Below are positions 26,233-37,120 of a DNA stretch of 64,000 nucleotides, piece after piece. Where the stretch lies: positions 50,001 through 114,000 of the forward strand of contig CAMXCT020006760.1 of NCBI GenBank assembly GCA_947184155.2, in the 5' to 3' direction. The translations under genes were made by a program, and so were the position numbers. This stretch comes from Cladocopium goreaui (Eukaryota > Sar > Dinophyceae > Suessiales > Symbiodiniaceae). Position 1 is the stretch's first letter, and the number at the start of each line of letters is the position of its first letter. Below the pieces are notes generated by a model that was not told the origin of the DNA, ran no database searches, and saw only the letters and a list, made by a program, of their open reading frames with translations.

Positions 26233-27039
26233 CTGCATGTCATGAAGGTAGACCGTCAGCACTAAGATACATTCAGCACACCGGCTCGCTGAAGGCGAAG
26301 TGCAACACAGCGTCACAGTCCGAAAAAGCAAGAGGAACAGCAGGTTAACCATAAAACCTGCAGTAGTGGGCGCACCAAACGATGAGGACGTGTTCTGCCT
26401 CTGCAAACATGGTTTCAAACACATAAATAAATGTGCATGTACAGTTGCACACGCAGATAAACAAGACTGTTCATACACATGCGCATCACCAATGCTATGC
26501 ATATAAAATGATTAAAATACCAGTAGGGCCCAGGCAAGCCGGGTGACGGAAGTCAAAGAGGGGGAAGCCTAAAAAGAGAAGGGAGGGCCTCTAGCCTGGC
26601 TGTCACGTCCGTTCACTGCGTCATCTCTTGGAACCCTTTCTCTTTGACATTTGTTTCTCTCGACATCGTTTTCTGAGGATGCCAATTTCTCTTGATCCGG
26701 TTTGCCCTTGTCATCTCCGAATCTTGACAGCTCCTCCTGCTCACAGCTGTGAAGGCCGAAACCTCTCCTGACAATGTTTTTCTGGTGTCATCGCTATCTC
26801 TTGAAACCCATGTCTTTTCAGACGCTTTGCGTTGACGTCTCCATCCTTATCTTTTGGCGTCTCTTTTTCCTATATAAGACCTTCTTCTCTTGACATTCTC
26901 TTCTCTCCACATCCCATTCTCTTGACGCGGCTTTCGCTTGGCGCATTTTTCTTGTATCCTTTTGTTCTCACATATGTGTGTAGCCTCTTTCTGTTAAAAT
27001 TGGTTTCATTTGAAACCTTCTGTCTTTCCAGCACTGCTT

Positions 27040-27655
27040 CGTGCTACAAATCTTGCACAAAGTACTTCCCAGTACTACTTCGTACTACAAAGCTTGCAGG
27101 GAGTACTTCCCACTACTACTTCGTGCTACAAAGCTTGCACAAAGTACTTCCCAGTACTACTTCGTACTACAAAGCTTGCAGAGAGTACTTCCCACTACTA
27201 CTTCGTGCTACAAAGCTTGCACAAAGTACTTCCCAGTACTACTTCGTACTACAAAGCTTGCAGAGAGTACTTCCCACTACTACTTCGTGCTACAAAGCTT
27301 GCACAAAGTACTTCCCAGTACTACTTCGTACTACAAAGCTTGCACAAAGTGCTTCCCACTACTACTTCGTACTACAAAGCTTGCACAAAGTACTTCCCAG
27401 TACTACTTCGTACTACAAACCTTGCAGAGAGTACTTCCCACTACTACTTCGTGCTACAAAGCTTGCACAAAGTACTTCCCAGTACTACTTCGTACTACAA
27501 AGCTTGCAGAGAGTACTTCCCACTACTACTTCGTGCTACAAAGCTTGCACAAAGTACTTCCCAGTACTACTTCGTACTACAAAGCTTGCAGAGTGTACTT
27601 CCCAGTACTACTTCGTACTACGAAGCTTGCACAAAGTACTTCCCAGTACTACTGG
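27040..27655. repeat. 41-bp tandem repeat, about 15 copies
   Basis: TACTACAAAGC or TGCTACAAAGC starts units at 27083, 27124 and 27165, 41 bp apart, and so on to about 27650. Because 41 is not a multiple of 3, all three plus-strand frames are open and carry the same peptide with a 41-residue period (YFVLQSLHKVLP and SYYKACREYFP). Two unit types partly alternate. Confidence 0.93.
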
Positions 27656-28268
27656 TTACAAAATGTTACAAAATCCTTAGTGGTACCTACAGCACAGCGG
27701 AACAAACAAACAAAAAAATCTCTCTAGAAGCTTCTCGTGGCAACTGCACATGTCACAACGCGTAGATGGCAGTGAAATGTGGTACCAAAACATCCTCAAA
27801 CTTGCTAGTTCAATCCAGCTTAGGTCATGCTAACCCAGTCTGACATTCGACGTCACCACAGTTCCTTTTTTTGTTCACCCCCATTTTTTTTCGCCACTCC
27901 CATCCTTATTTGGAATGTAGTTCCACCTAGTCACTGAAATCAGTTCTGCCCACAATCAATGGGTTCTTCCATCCTTTCATTCCTTCATCCCAGAGATGTC
28001 ATGATTCTCCCACAAATCCCAGAAGATATGGGAAGTTGTTCACAGTTTTTTAACCTCAAATATTCACATATATATATATATGTGTATATATATATCCATA
28101 TAATATATATATATCCATAATATATATATATATTTTTTCCAAAATGTCCCGAAAATTGCTTGAACTGATCTATAGGATATCCTAGGATTCTGATGGATTA
28201 TTGATGGATTCTGAATCCAAAAAAAGCACCCACCAGCTCTCGTTTCTGTCAGGTCACGACTACTTAAC

Positions 28269-28354
28269 CGGCGATTCGCCACACGGACTTGATCCAGTTC
28301 CACATCGATCCTCTTCTGGTGCAGGTCGTCAGTGCCACCAGGATACAGCAGCCC
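28269..28354 (-). CDS. Unrecognised exon
   Basis: Encodes GLLYPGGTDDLHQKRIDVEL then DQVRVANR. The acceptor TTGGCCAG follows a T-run and the donor begins GTTAAG. Family unknown. Confidence 0.45.
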
Positions 28355-28359
28355 CTGGC

Positions 28360-30240
28360 CAAGGTAAAAAAACATTTCTTTTAATTATATAACCAGTGGA
28401 TCACCATTCGTTGGACGATGATTTTAGGTGTTTTGAGATTTTTGAGTTGGCGATTTGATGTGGATGGTTCCGAGTTCCCTCTTTTGGGTGATTTTCTGGT
28501 GATGTCATGGGATACTTAACTTAACTTAACAACGACAATATATGATCTGGCTTCGTACAAAGAACCAAACATTTACACTCCAAAACATGGAATTCTGCTA
28601 GGAAAATGATTCAAAACATGGGATGTTGCGGCACTCTATCGATCATACGTTGGTGGATCCCCGGGGCAAAAATCTGAAGGAAAACAGGGACTGGTGTGAG
28701 AACAGGAGTAACAGGGGGCAATAACATCCATAAGTCCAGAACTTATCCAGAATGCGGACCTTCATGGACTTTCTACATGTAGAAGTAAACTAAGTAAATG
28801 ATAGCATCCACGCCCTAGTGGGAGCCAGTTTTCAGGTCAGGCCTGGTGGATGGGAACTCAGTGGTTATCAAAGCTGCTTGACAAAATCTATATATAGCAA
28901 ACTAACAGACATAAACTAACATAAACTAACATTGCTCACTAACCAGCTGTGCGATTTCAAGCCACCATTTCAAGCCTGTAAACAGTCAGTGGCTTTGAAA
29001 CTTTGGGCTATAAGAATCGATTAGAATCGTTGCCCGTGTCCCCACATCATTGGGGAAACCCATGCGTCAAGGTGCTTGTCGTAGTTCCTGCAATGCGGCC
29101 CTAAGGGGCACATGAGTGAAACTCCAATGAATAAGCGCCTGGGCGATCAGGGATGTTGACCAAGGTCTTCACAATACAAGTTTATCATGAAATTTCCCGC
29201 TGAACATGGGGATTGAATTCGGATGTGATGTGACTAACCGCCATTCAAATGGTGGAAATCAGGTGGAGAAAACTGCACATGTTGAATCCATCAAATCTGT
29301 GGCACAATTTCCAGAAATTCTACCCTCTTTCACAGGGTGAATCATGGTGAATCCTACAAATTTCTGGCCGAAAATGTTGGCTAAAATTGTCCCATAAAAA
29401 ACCGGCACCTTCATAAACCTTCATTGTGGATGTGAAAAATTGCCATGTGTGGTTACCGGAGGCTACTACGTGTGACACCCCACCGTGTCACATCCTGACA
29501 GACAAAAATGTTGACGTATTTCTCAAGATTCCGACAGTTTCTCTACCATTACGAAGTCACTTTACACCATCTTATCCCTGTTTTTGCTGGTCAAATCTTA
29601 TTCTGGCAACTTTCTTCCGACATATACATCCTGACATACATCCTGAGAAAATGTGTGGTGTTTGACCCTGTAAATGAGAAACAATGGGGTATCTTCACCT
29701 GCAAATCTGATGATCTCAAGCAACCTGAGTTATATATTCAATGAAGAACACCTGAGAAAAGTGGTGAAATTCTGCGATTCTGGCGGTTAGTGAATGGGGA
29801 AACGTCCATTGCGACGAGTCCCTCAGAGGTCTGATCAACTCACCTTCATTCAGCCTACAACAGCACCCACCCCTTCGGGTGACCTGGGTGAAATGATCTG
29901 ATCTGTACCCCAACCTAAACGCCGAGGGGCGAAGCAAACAAGGAGGGTCACAGCAATATGTTCCATGGCACCCCACTGCCACCCCTTGATTTTCCTAAGG
30001 GGCCAGAGAGCCAAGACTGTGGATTGCTGCGACGCGCGCCCCATTCAGAATAGAGACCCACAGAAATGACCCACAAAAAAAACCTAATTACACTCCTTCA
30101 ATATCCAAGAATGCCGTAAACCATCAAGCAACACCACTTTTATCACTTTTGAATGGGCGACCCATGTTTAACGCTGAAATGTTGGTATTCGATTCTTACA
30201 CCACTCCACCCTGCCATTCTTTCCTGCCAGGTCGGTGAAC
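28360..30240. other. No supported gene
   Basis: No exon is convincing. A minus-strand stretch near 29095-29050 after CCCCTTAG (CRNYDKHLDAWVS) and one near 30307-30255 (NAFEAGHGRVMRPWHG, donor GTGAGA) may be short exons. Confidence 0.3.
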
Positions 30241-31043
30241 TCTCACCATGCCACGGGCGCATCACCCGCCCGTGCCCTGCTTCAAAAGCGTTCGCTGGAT
30301 GGTTCCATCGTCGGCAGGTTTCTGAAACGGTGGAACTCTATCTGTCGCCAGCTTCCAAAAGGTTACAGAATTGAAATGAATTGAAGGCAAAAAAGAAACT
30401 GATCTAAAAATGCTGCTCCAAAGCCCCCATAAATTCCTGTAGATCTCCCCGAAAAATTTACGGCACATGGCATCGGCAAAGCCGTGATGCTAGCCTACTT
30501 GAATGCAACTAAAGACATATAATTACATATGCAGTCATATGCATAAATAATATCATACGCGTGAATTTGGGATGTAACTGATGTAACTCATACAATCTCA
30601 TAGGCCATCATGTGAGTAATCAAGCTGTGTTAACTCCCAGAATCCAAGTGTTCGAATCCATCAAGGGCCCATCTACAGTAGAGACGTTTGCAGTGAGTTG
30701 CGACAGCGTCAGGCTGTTCAAACCTGCGGACGAATTGACGCCGCACCTTGGGCGCAGCGTCACAAAAGTTGATGGATCCCGGGCCCAAAAAAAATGGATT
30801 TGCAGATTTTGCAGGGCACCAACGAAAAGTAGAAACTATGTGTACGGTATTCCTGAAATGGTGGATTAACCAATGGGAAAGTAGTAAAAAAAGGTCAGCA
30901 AATCCACAGCTCTTCTGGCTTACAACCTGGCGAAACCTGCTGGTAGGCTTTGGATTTACTAGGCTTTACTTTACAACTGTGGGATCTAACCAGCAATATC
31001 CAGCAATACACAATGATCAAATATCCTGCAACGAGGGTACTAC

Positions 31044-31117
31044 CATAGCGCCACCGGGTCGATCATGATGTCTTCGTTAATCATTGGCACATCACTGCCC
31101 AGTGGGATATCACTGGG
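31044..31117 (-). CDS. Unrecognised short exon
   Basis: Encodes DIPLGSDVPMINEDIMIDPV then ALW, from acceptor TGCCCAG to donor GTAGTA. The intron upstream holds two palindromic elements (about 31160-31268 and 31395-31492). Phase with the neighbouring exon does not match, so another exon may intervene. Confidence 0.38.
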
Positions 31118-31159
31118 CATTTCTCTCGCCAGTTTTGGAGAGACATGGAAATCAGTGAT

Positions 31160-31268
31160 TATGACTAACATAGCCATGGAAAATCCACCAAATAAATGGA
31201 AGTTTCTGGCTGGGAAAATCATCTTTTTGATGGGCCATGGCTTCCATATGTTAAATAACCAGAGGGTA
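31160..31268. mobile_element. MITE-like palindrome, family 1, left end decayed
   Basis: The left arm begins inside ACTAACATAGCCATGGAAAAT; the right end is intact, AACCAGAGGGTA. It lies in the intron just upstream of exon 31117-31044. Confidence 0.55.
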
Positions 31269-31394
31269 TATCAGTGATCCACACTTCTGTCGCTACCAGT
31301 CGTCTTGTCCGTCCTCAAAGAACATATCACCTGCCCGATGCTGCACCATCTCAACATTTGTGGGAACCAGAAATGGGTGGTTTTTTCAAACGTG

Positions 31395-31492
31395 TACCCT
31401 ATGGAAAATGGTCATTCAATGATGAATTCATGGATGATTTACCTAGTGGAACTGGTGATTTCAATGGCTATGTTAGCTGGAACCAGAGGGTA
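31395..31492. mobile_element. MITE-like palindrome, family 1, degenerate
   Basis: Begins TACCCTATGGAAAATGG and ends GGAACCAGAGGGTA, with an internal GCTATGTTAGCTGG. Confidence 0.5.
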
Positions 31493-31650
31493 CACCATGC
31501 GAAATAACAAATTGAAGGTTTAGCTGAACATCCAGCACCATTCTCCCATGTTTGATATGAGGGACCACGAACTTGCGAGACTCTGAGTGCCATACCCAAT
31601 ACATCCCAATACTGTATGCAATTTTGAAATCTACTGCAAGTAATACAAAC

Positions 31651-31751
31651 CTGATTCATGCAAGATATGCCAGATATGCCGGGCACCAGCGACGGTGCCA
31701 ACTTCTGGCAATTCAGCCTGCTGCCTGTATCAAGGTCATCCACCGCAGGGA
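31651..31751 (-). CDS. Unrecognised exon
   Basis: Encodes PAVDDLDTGSRLNCQKLAPS then LVPGISGISCMNQ, ending at a donor GTTTGT. The start could be 31751 or 31724; both acceptors give the same phase. Family unknown. Confidence 0.4.
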
Positions 31752-32076
31752 CTCAAACATCACATGGTTCTCCTGTATTGCTGCTGGAAAGAAAACATCA
31801 CCCATTTCCTGTTGGCTGTATTATATACATGATATAATATATACACCTTCACCTCACTTTTAAATTCAATTCATACAAATATTCATCTGTACGCATGCGC
31901 GTGTGCATAATTTCATCCCTTCTCCAACTCCACCCGTCTAATCCAATGAAACCGTGAATCCGCCCGAATCTAACCCGGAAGTGGGGGTAAAACAATCATC
32001 AACCATCCCCCAAATCATCATAAATGGGTGGTATAAAATGCTATAAACTCCCAGTCATGGGTGGTAAAAATTGCAC

Positions 32077-32188
32077 TTTCCGGCCGGATTCGCCTGCTTC
32101 CTCCACCAAATCCACGGCTTCTTCCACCACCTCCGCTGCAAAGAAGCCGTTGGCCGCAGCCATCAGCTCAGTGAAGCCGCCCTGGATT
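32077..32188 (-). CDS. Unrecognised exon, acidic helix
   Basis: Encodes IQGGFTELMAAANGFFAAEV then VEEAVDLVEEAGESGRK. Acceptor GATCCCAG and donor GTGCAA give 112 nt ending in phase 0. The Ala/Glu-rich text suggests amphipathic helices. Family unknown. Confidence 0.5.
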
Positions 32189-32884
32189 CTGGGATCACCA
32201 GTTAAGTGACGTCTGGGGGAAAAACTGGTGGTGGTTTATGACATTTTATCTTGGTAAATTATAATATTTCACTAACTTGAATTAAGGCCATTTGGGGATG
32301 ATTTCCAATACTAACCATGATTCCAGTGAGGTCGCAGTGAGGTCAGTATAATTTACCCAGATTTTATGACCTTTTTAACGCGGCATACCCTTGGAATGAT
32401 TGAGAAATAGTCGTCATCGTCATCCTCTTTTGCATCGTTTTTGTGGTGATTTTGGGGATGTTTTATGGCCTTGTCGATCCCCCCGGAAAGCCTGATGGAA
32501 TGCACTAGGTCTCGAAAAAATTGGGGGTCCCATTTCCAAGTGGGTACAGTATGGAAAGTACCAGTAAGCATGGTGAAAGCCCAACTACACATGGAGTACT
32601 GTAACCCGACTTGAGGTACTTCTTCGCCAGGAAATGGGGTTGGCGGTTCTTGATGGTTCTTGGGTCTTCCGGGGAAAGCCCAATGTTTGTAGCTTAGCCA
32701 TGGGTGGCCATCATTTTGGATGTAATCCTCCGCAAAAAAAACTAGACGACGGATGGCCCGAGAGCGTAGAGGAGCAGGGTCTTCTCTTGTTAGTATGGAG
32801 ACGCAATTTTAGAAACGGTATATGAAAACTGTGTTATAGGCAGTCGAGAAGAGGAGTATCAAGACAAAATAGTGAGAAATGCAA

Positions 32885-33510
32885 GACAATAGTTTGCATC
32901 GCAAACACTTTTACACACAGACGCTTTTACACAGACGCTTTTACACACAAAGCTTTTACCCACAGAAGCTTTTACACACAGAAGCTTTTACAGACAGAAG
33001 CTTTTACACACAGAAGTTTTTACATATAGAAGCTTTTACACACAGACGCTTCTACACAGACACTTTTACACACAGAAGCCTTTACACACAGACACTTTTA
33101 CACACAGACCCTTTTACACACAGGAGCTGCTTTTACACACAAACGCTTGTACACACAGAAGCTTTTACACATAGACGCAATAGTTTGCATCGCAAACACT
33201 TTTACACACAGAAGCTTTTACACAGACGCTTTTACACGCAAAGCTTTTACATACAGAAGCTTTTACACACAGAAGCTTTTACATACAGAAGCTTTTACAC
33301 ACAGACGCTTCTACACAGACACTTTTACACACAGAAGCCTTTACACACAGACACTTTTACACACAGACCCTTTTACACACCGGAGCTGCTTTTACACACA
33401 AACGCTTGTACACAGAAGCTTTTACACATAGACGCTTTTACACACAGGCACTTGTACACACAAACACTTTTACACACAAATATCTTTACACAGAAACACT
33501 CGTACACATA
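32885..33510. repeat. Minisatellite TTTTACACACAGAAGC with larger 291-bp duplication
   Basis: A 15-16-bp unit is repeated about 40 times. The whole block is itself duplicated: CAATAGTTTGCATCGCAAAC occurs at 32887 and 33178, 291 bp apart. Open frames such as FTHRSFYTQKLL are artefacts. Confidence 0.92.
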
Positions 33511-33519
33511 AACCTCTTT

Positions 33520-34110
33520 GCGTGCGAAAAAGTTACTCCAGCACACGAAAAATCGCAATTTTACCTCAGTTTTTGCCGATCGACCCTCATTTCGTGCGAA
33601 AGGGTTGCTCCGGCACACGAAAAATCGCAATTTTACCTCAGTTTTTGCCGATCGACCCTCACTTCGTGCGAAAGGGTTGCTCCGGGACACGAAAAATCGC
33701 AATTTTACCTCAGTTTTTGCCGATCGACCCTCATTTCGTGCGAAAGGGTTGCTCCGGCACAAGTCAAATCGCAATTTTACCTCAGTTTTTGCTGATCGAC
33801 CCTCATTTCGTGCGAAAGGGTTGCTCCAGGACAAGTAAAATCGCAATTTTTCCTCAGTTTTTGCGCATCGACCCTCATTTCGTGCGAAAGGGTTGCTCCG
33901 GAAATCGCAATTTTACCTCAGTTTTTGACGATCGACCATCATTTCGTGCGAAAGGGTTGCTCGGGGACAAGTAAAATCGCATTTTTTTTCTCAGTTTTTG
34001 CGCATCGACCCTCATTTCGTGCGAAAGGGTTGCTCCGGCACAAGTAAAATCGCAATTTTTCCTCAATTTTTGACGATCGACCCTCATTTCGTGCGAAAGG
34101 GTTGACGTTT
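33520..34110. repeat. 72-bp tandem repeat, about eight copies
   Basis: GCGAAAGGGTTG occurs at 33596, 33668, 33740, 33812, 33884, 33948, 34021 and 34093. Spacing is 72 except one 64 and one 73. As 72 is a multiple of 3, each frame keeps a 24-residue period, for example NEGRSAKTEVKLRF on the minus strand. The 64-bp unit breaks the frame, which argues against a selected protein. Confidence 0.93.
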
Positions 34111-34149
34111 CGTGACTCCCCGCCGGCACCACCCTCGGCCTAAAGAGAG

Positions 34150-34885
34150 AAAGATAAAGAAGGCTAGAGAGAGAAAAGGGAGAGAGAAAGGAGAGAGAGA
34201 AAGGAGAAAGAGAAAGGAGAGAGGAAAGAAGCGAGAGAGTGAGAGAGAGAGAAGATGTGAAGATGAGAAGGTGTGAGAGAAGGTGTGAGAGAAGGTGTGA
34301 AGATGAGAAGGTGTGAGAGAAGGTGCGAAGAGGAGCAGGTGTGAAGAGGAGCAGATGTGAAGATGAGACGGTGTGAAGATGAGAAGATGTGAAGATGAGA
34401 AGATGTGAAGATGAGCAGATGTGAAGATGAGAAGGGGTGAGAGAAGATGTGAAGATGAGAAGGTGTGAGAAGATGTGAAGATGGGAAGATGTGAAGACGA
34501 GCAGATGTGAAGATGAGAAGGTGTGAGAGAAGATGTGAAGATGAGAAGGTGTGAAGATGAGAAGGTGTGAGAGAAGATGTGAAGATGAGAAGGTGTGAGA
34601 GAAGATGTGAAGATGAAGATGAGAAGGTGTGAGAGAAGATGTGAAGATGAGAGGGTGTGAGAGAAGATGTGAAGATGAGAAGGTGTGAGAGAAGATGTGA
34701 AGATGAGAAGGTGTGAGAGAAGGTGTGAAGATGAGAAGGGTGTGAGAGAAGATGTGAAGATGAGAAGGTGTGAGAGAAGATGTGAAGATGAGAAGGTGTG
34801 AGAGAAGATGTGAAGATGAGAAGGTGTGAGAGAAGATGTGAAGATGAGAAGGTGTGAGAGAAGATGTGAAGATGAGAGGATGAGA
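34150..34885. repeat. GA-rich minisatellite
   Basis: Degenerate units of GATGAGAAGGTGTGAGAGAA and TGTGAA. The purine-rich strand is the plus strand throughout, so it could form triplex DNA. The minus-strand frame of Ser-His-Leu repeats is an artefact. Confidence 0.9.
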
Positions 34886-35606
34886 TACAGACCCCCACTA
34901 TTGGAAGAACCCTGCGCTCAGACGCTCTCGGGAAAAAACAGCTCCAAACGAATAGATGCTATACTTAACCAATATGTTCCCTAGGTATTTTCTTGGGAAA
35001 GGGGTTATCAGCCCAGTGTTCATTGGCAGTGCCTTGGGAGCACCAAAAGGCGCACCTCTGTTCCCTGGGGCGCCCCTCTCGACGTCCTGGGGATCGTGAC
35101 AGCCGGAGAAAATGAATACACAAAAAATAGACTAATGTGGTTGAAACAATAAAGCATGGTGATGACTTGGGGATTGTTTATGAAACTGTTTTACCCACAT
35201 GAGAGTGAAAATTCTTGAGACGTAACCCAGTTGCCATCAGTTTAATCAACTTCACCAGTCAGCGCAACATCTAGATTCTAGCCAATGTGTGAAGAAAGAA
35301 TAAAATTCAATGCTGATTTCTTGGTCCATTTTAAATATCGTTGAATTGCAATAATTCACCGACCTGAAAGCAGGTCATGTTGGTGGCTGATTTCCCACTC
35401 CATCATCTGCTCTTAGTCGGCCAGTGAGGTCGCAAAAAGGATCCACCCAAACGTACCCCACTATATCCCAAAAAAAAACCATCTACATGTTGCCTTTTTT
35501 AACATACATAGCCTACATATATCATCATATATCCCCATTACTAGCCAGGTTTGGGGACAGTGTTCACTTATGTTCATTTATTAACCCAAATGTGGCTGTA
35601 TATGTC

Positions 35607-35741
35607 CTTATTCGCCAGTTCAAATTGCTTCTCCCGTCCCGCGTACATCTGAAGTCGCACTTCTCCAAGCATCGTTCCCGCGACGGCCTTGCTTCCTGCG
35701 TCAGAGCAGGGCGGCAGCAGCGCTGCGTCCTCGGTGGGAAA
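35607..35741 (-). CDS. Unrecognised exon
   Basis: Forty-five codons: FPTEDAALLPPCSDAGSKAV, AGTMLGEVRLQMYAGREKQF, ELANK. The acceptor is CCAAAAG; the end requires a GA donor. It is the first minus-strand exon seen after the metacaspase stop and may open the next gene. Not recognised. Confidence 0.45.
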
Positions 35742-36009
35742 CTTTTGGGTCTTTTCAATGGATTGGTTGAAGGGAACGTTATTTATAGGAAGCTCTTGTG
35801 TTTAGTTCTAAATAGTATACTTATATCATCATATGACTATAGAAGAATGATTATGCATGATTATATGTAAATATATATTAAATATGTAGAATTGCATCTA
35901 GTCATATATTATGTGTATTTCACTGTGCGTGCATATACATATATATATAGGGGAGAGGCTTGAGGTTCCCCGGAGCACAGAGGAGCCTGTCTCTCTGATA
36001 GATAATAAG

Positions 36010-36425
36010 CATACAGATGCGGGGATGTTAACGTTCATGGCATTGCGTCATCAGAAGATGTTGTTACGTCAATCTTCGTTGTTGCATAGAGATGGCGGGT
36101 GGGGGGGATGTTAACGTTCATTGCATTGCGTCATCAGAAGATGTTGTTACGTTAATCTTCGTTGTTGCATAGAGATGGCGGGTGGAGGGGATGTTAACGT
36201 TCATGGCATTGCGTCATCAGAAGATGTTGTTACGTCAATCTTCGTTGTTGCATAGAGATGGCGGGTGGGGGGGATGTTAACGTTCATTGCATTGCGTCAT
36301 CAGAAGATGTTGTTACGTTAATCTGCGTTGTTGCATACAGATGGGGGGTGGGGGGGATGTGAACGTTCATTGCATTGCGTCATCAGAATGTGTTGTTACG
36401 TCTATCTTCGTTGTTGCATACAGAT
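36010..36425. repeat. 83-bp tandem repeat, five copies
   Basis: GATGTTAACG or a close variant starts at 36024, 36107, 36190, 36273 and 36356, all 83 bp apart. Units differ at GTCAATC/GTTAATC and GGCATT/TGCATT in an alternating way, suggesting a 166-bp higher order. Confidence 0.93.
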
Positions 36426-36606
36426 ATTAAGAGAAGAAAACCTCATGTGCATTGCGCCCATGGTTCTCTGGTGGATTATGACATTTTTATGTCAATCAAA
36501 AAAAACTGAAAATCAAAAACAACGCAATTCCTATGGCATATGGGATCTACAAAAATGAAATAAAATGAAAAACTTTAAAATGATTTTTAAAAAACACGTT
36601 CAAACA

Positions 36607-36637
36607 GCGGACAACATATCCCAGATATGCTGTCCGC
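36607..36637. repeat. Short hairpin
   Basis: GCGGACAACATATC and GATATGCTGTCCGC pair with one mismatch around a 3-base loop. It lies about 140 bp inside the right end of the TIR element. Confidence 0.7.
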
Positions 36638-37120
36638 ATGTTGAACTGATTCCTTGTGTTTTCAAGTTGTGGGAAGAACACACAAAAACCTGTAAAATAC
36701 AGTGAAAATGACATTGTTCAAGGTTGAAAAACAATGAACTTGAATTGCGTTCCGGGGAACCTCAAGCCTCTACCCCCTCTATATATATATATATGTGTGT
36801 GTGTGTGTGGGTGTGGGTGTTAATTTATATAGAGAGAGAGAGGTTTCCTGTAGGTCAGGGGTTGGTTGGACGTGTTTCCTATGTGTTGTTCATATCCCCA
36901 CACATTCCCGCTACTGGTGAACTCCTATTCACACGGCTAGCCTTACCCTTCAAATCAGGTCAGGATGTCCTTCCATCACTTCCATCCCTCAAACTTGGCG
37001 CAATGATAAACCAGCAACCTACCTTTCATATCCTTTCATGAAGTGTTAGCCATATAAGTTGCTTTTAATCATGTTGCTCTCATTTTTGTTTGATTCATTT
37101 ACAAATCAGGTAGAACTCCA

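Larger units (their letters stand above)
35950..36777. mobile_element. Putative TIR element with internal satellite
   Basis: The left end GGGGAGAGGCTTGAGGTTCC (35950) and the right end at 36751-36776 are inverted copies over about 24 bp, continuing into CCGGA. Both sides abut AT dinucleotide runs, a plausible TA-rich target. The interior has five 83-bp repeats and a 31-bp hairpin near the right end. No transposase frame exists, so it would be non-autonomous. Confidence 0.6.

Noticed and set aside
33590..34110. CRISPR-like regular array
   Set aside because: The 72-bp units are whole repeats without unique spacers, and the genome is eukaryotic.
34164..34898. 244-codon minus frame with Ser-His-Leu-Leu repeats
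   Set aside because: Translation of a GA-rich minisatellite, with no domain or splice context.
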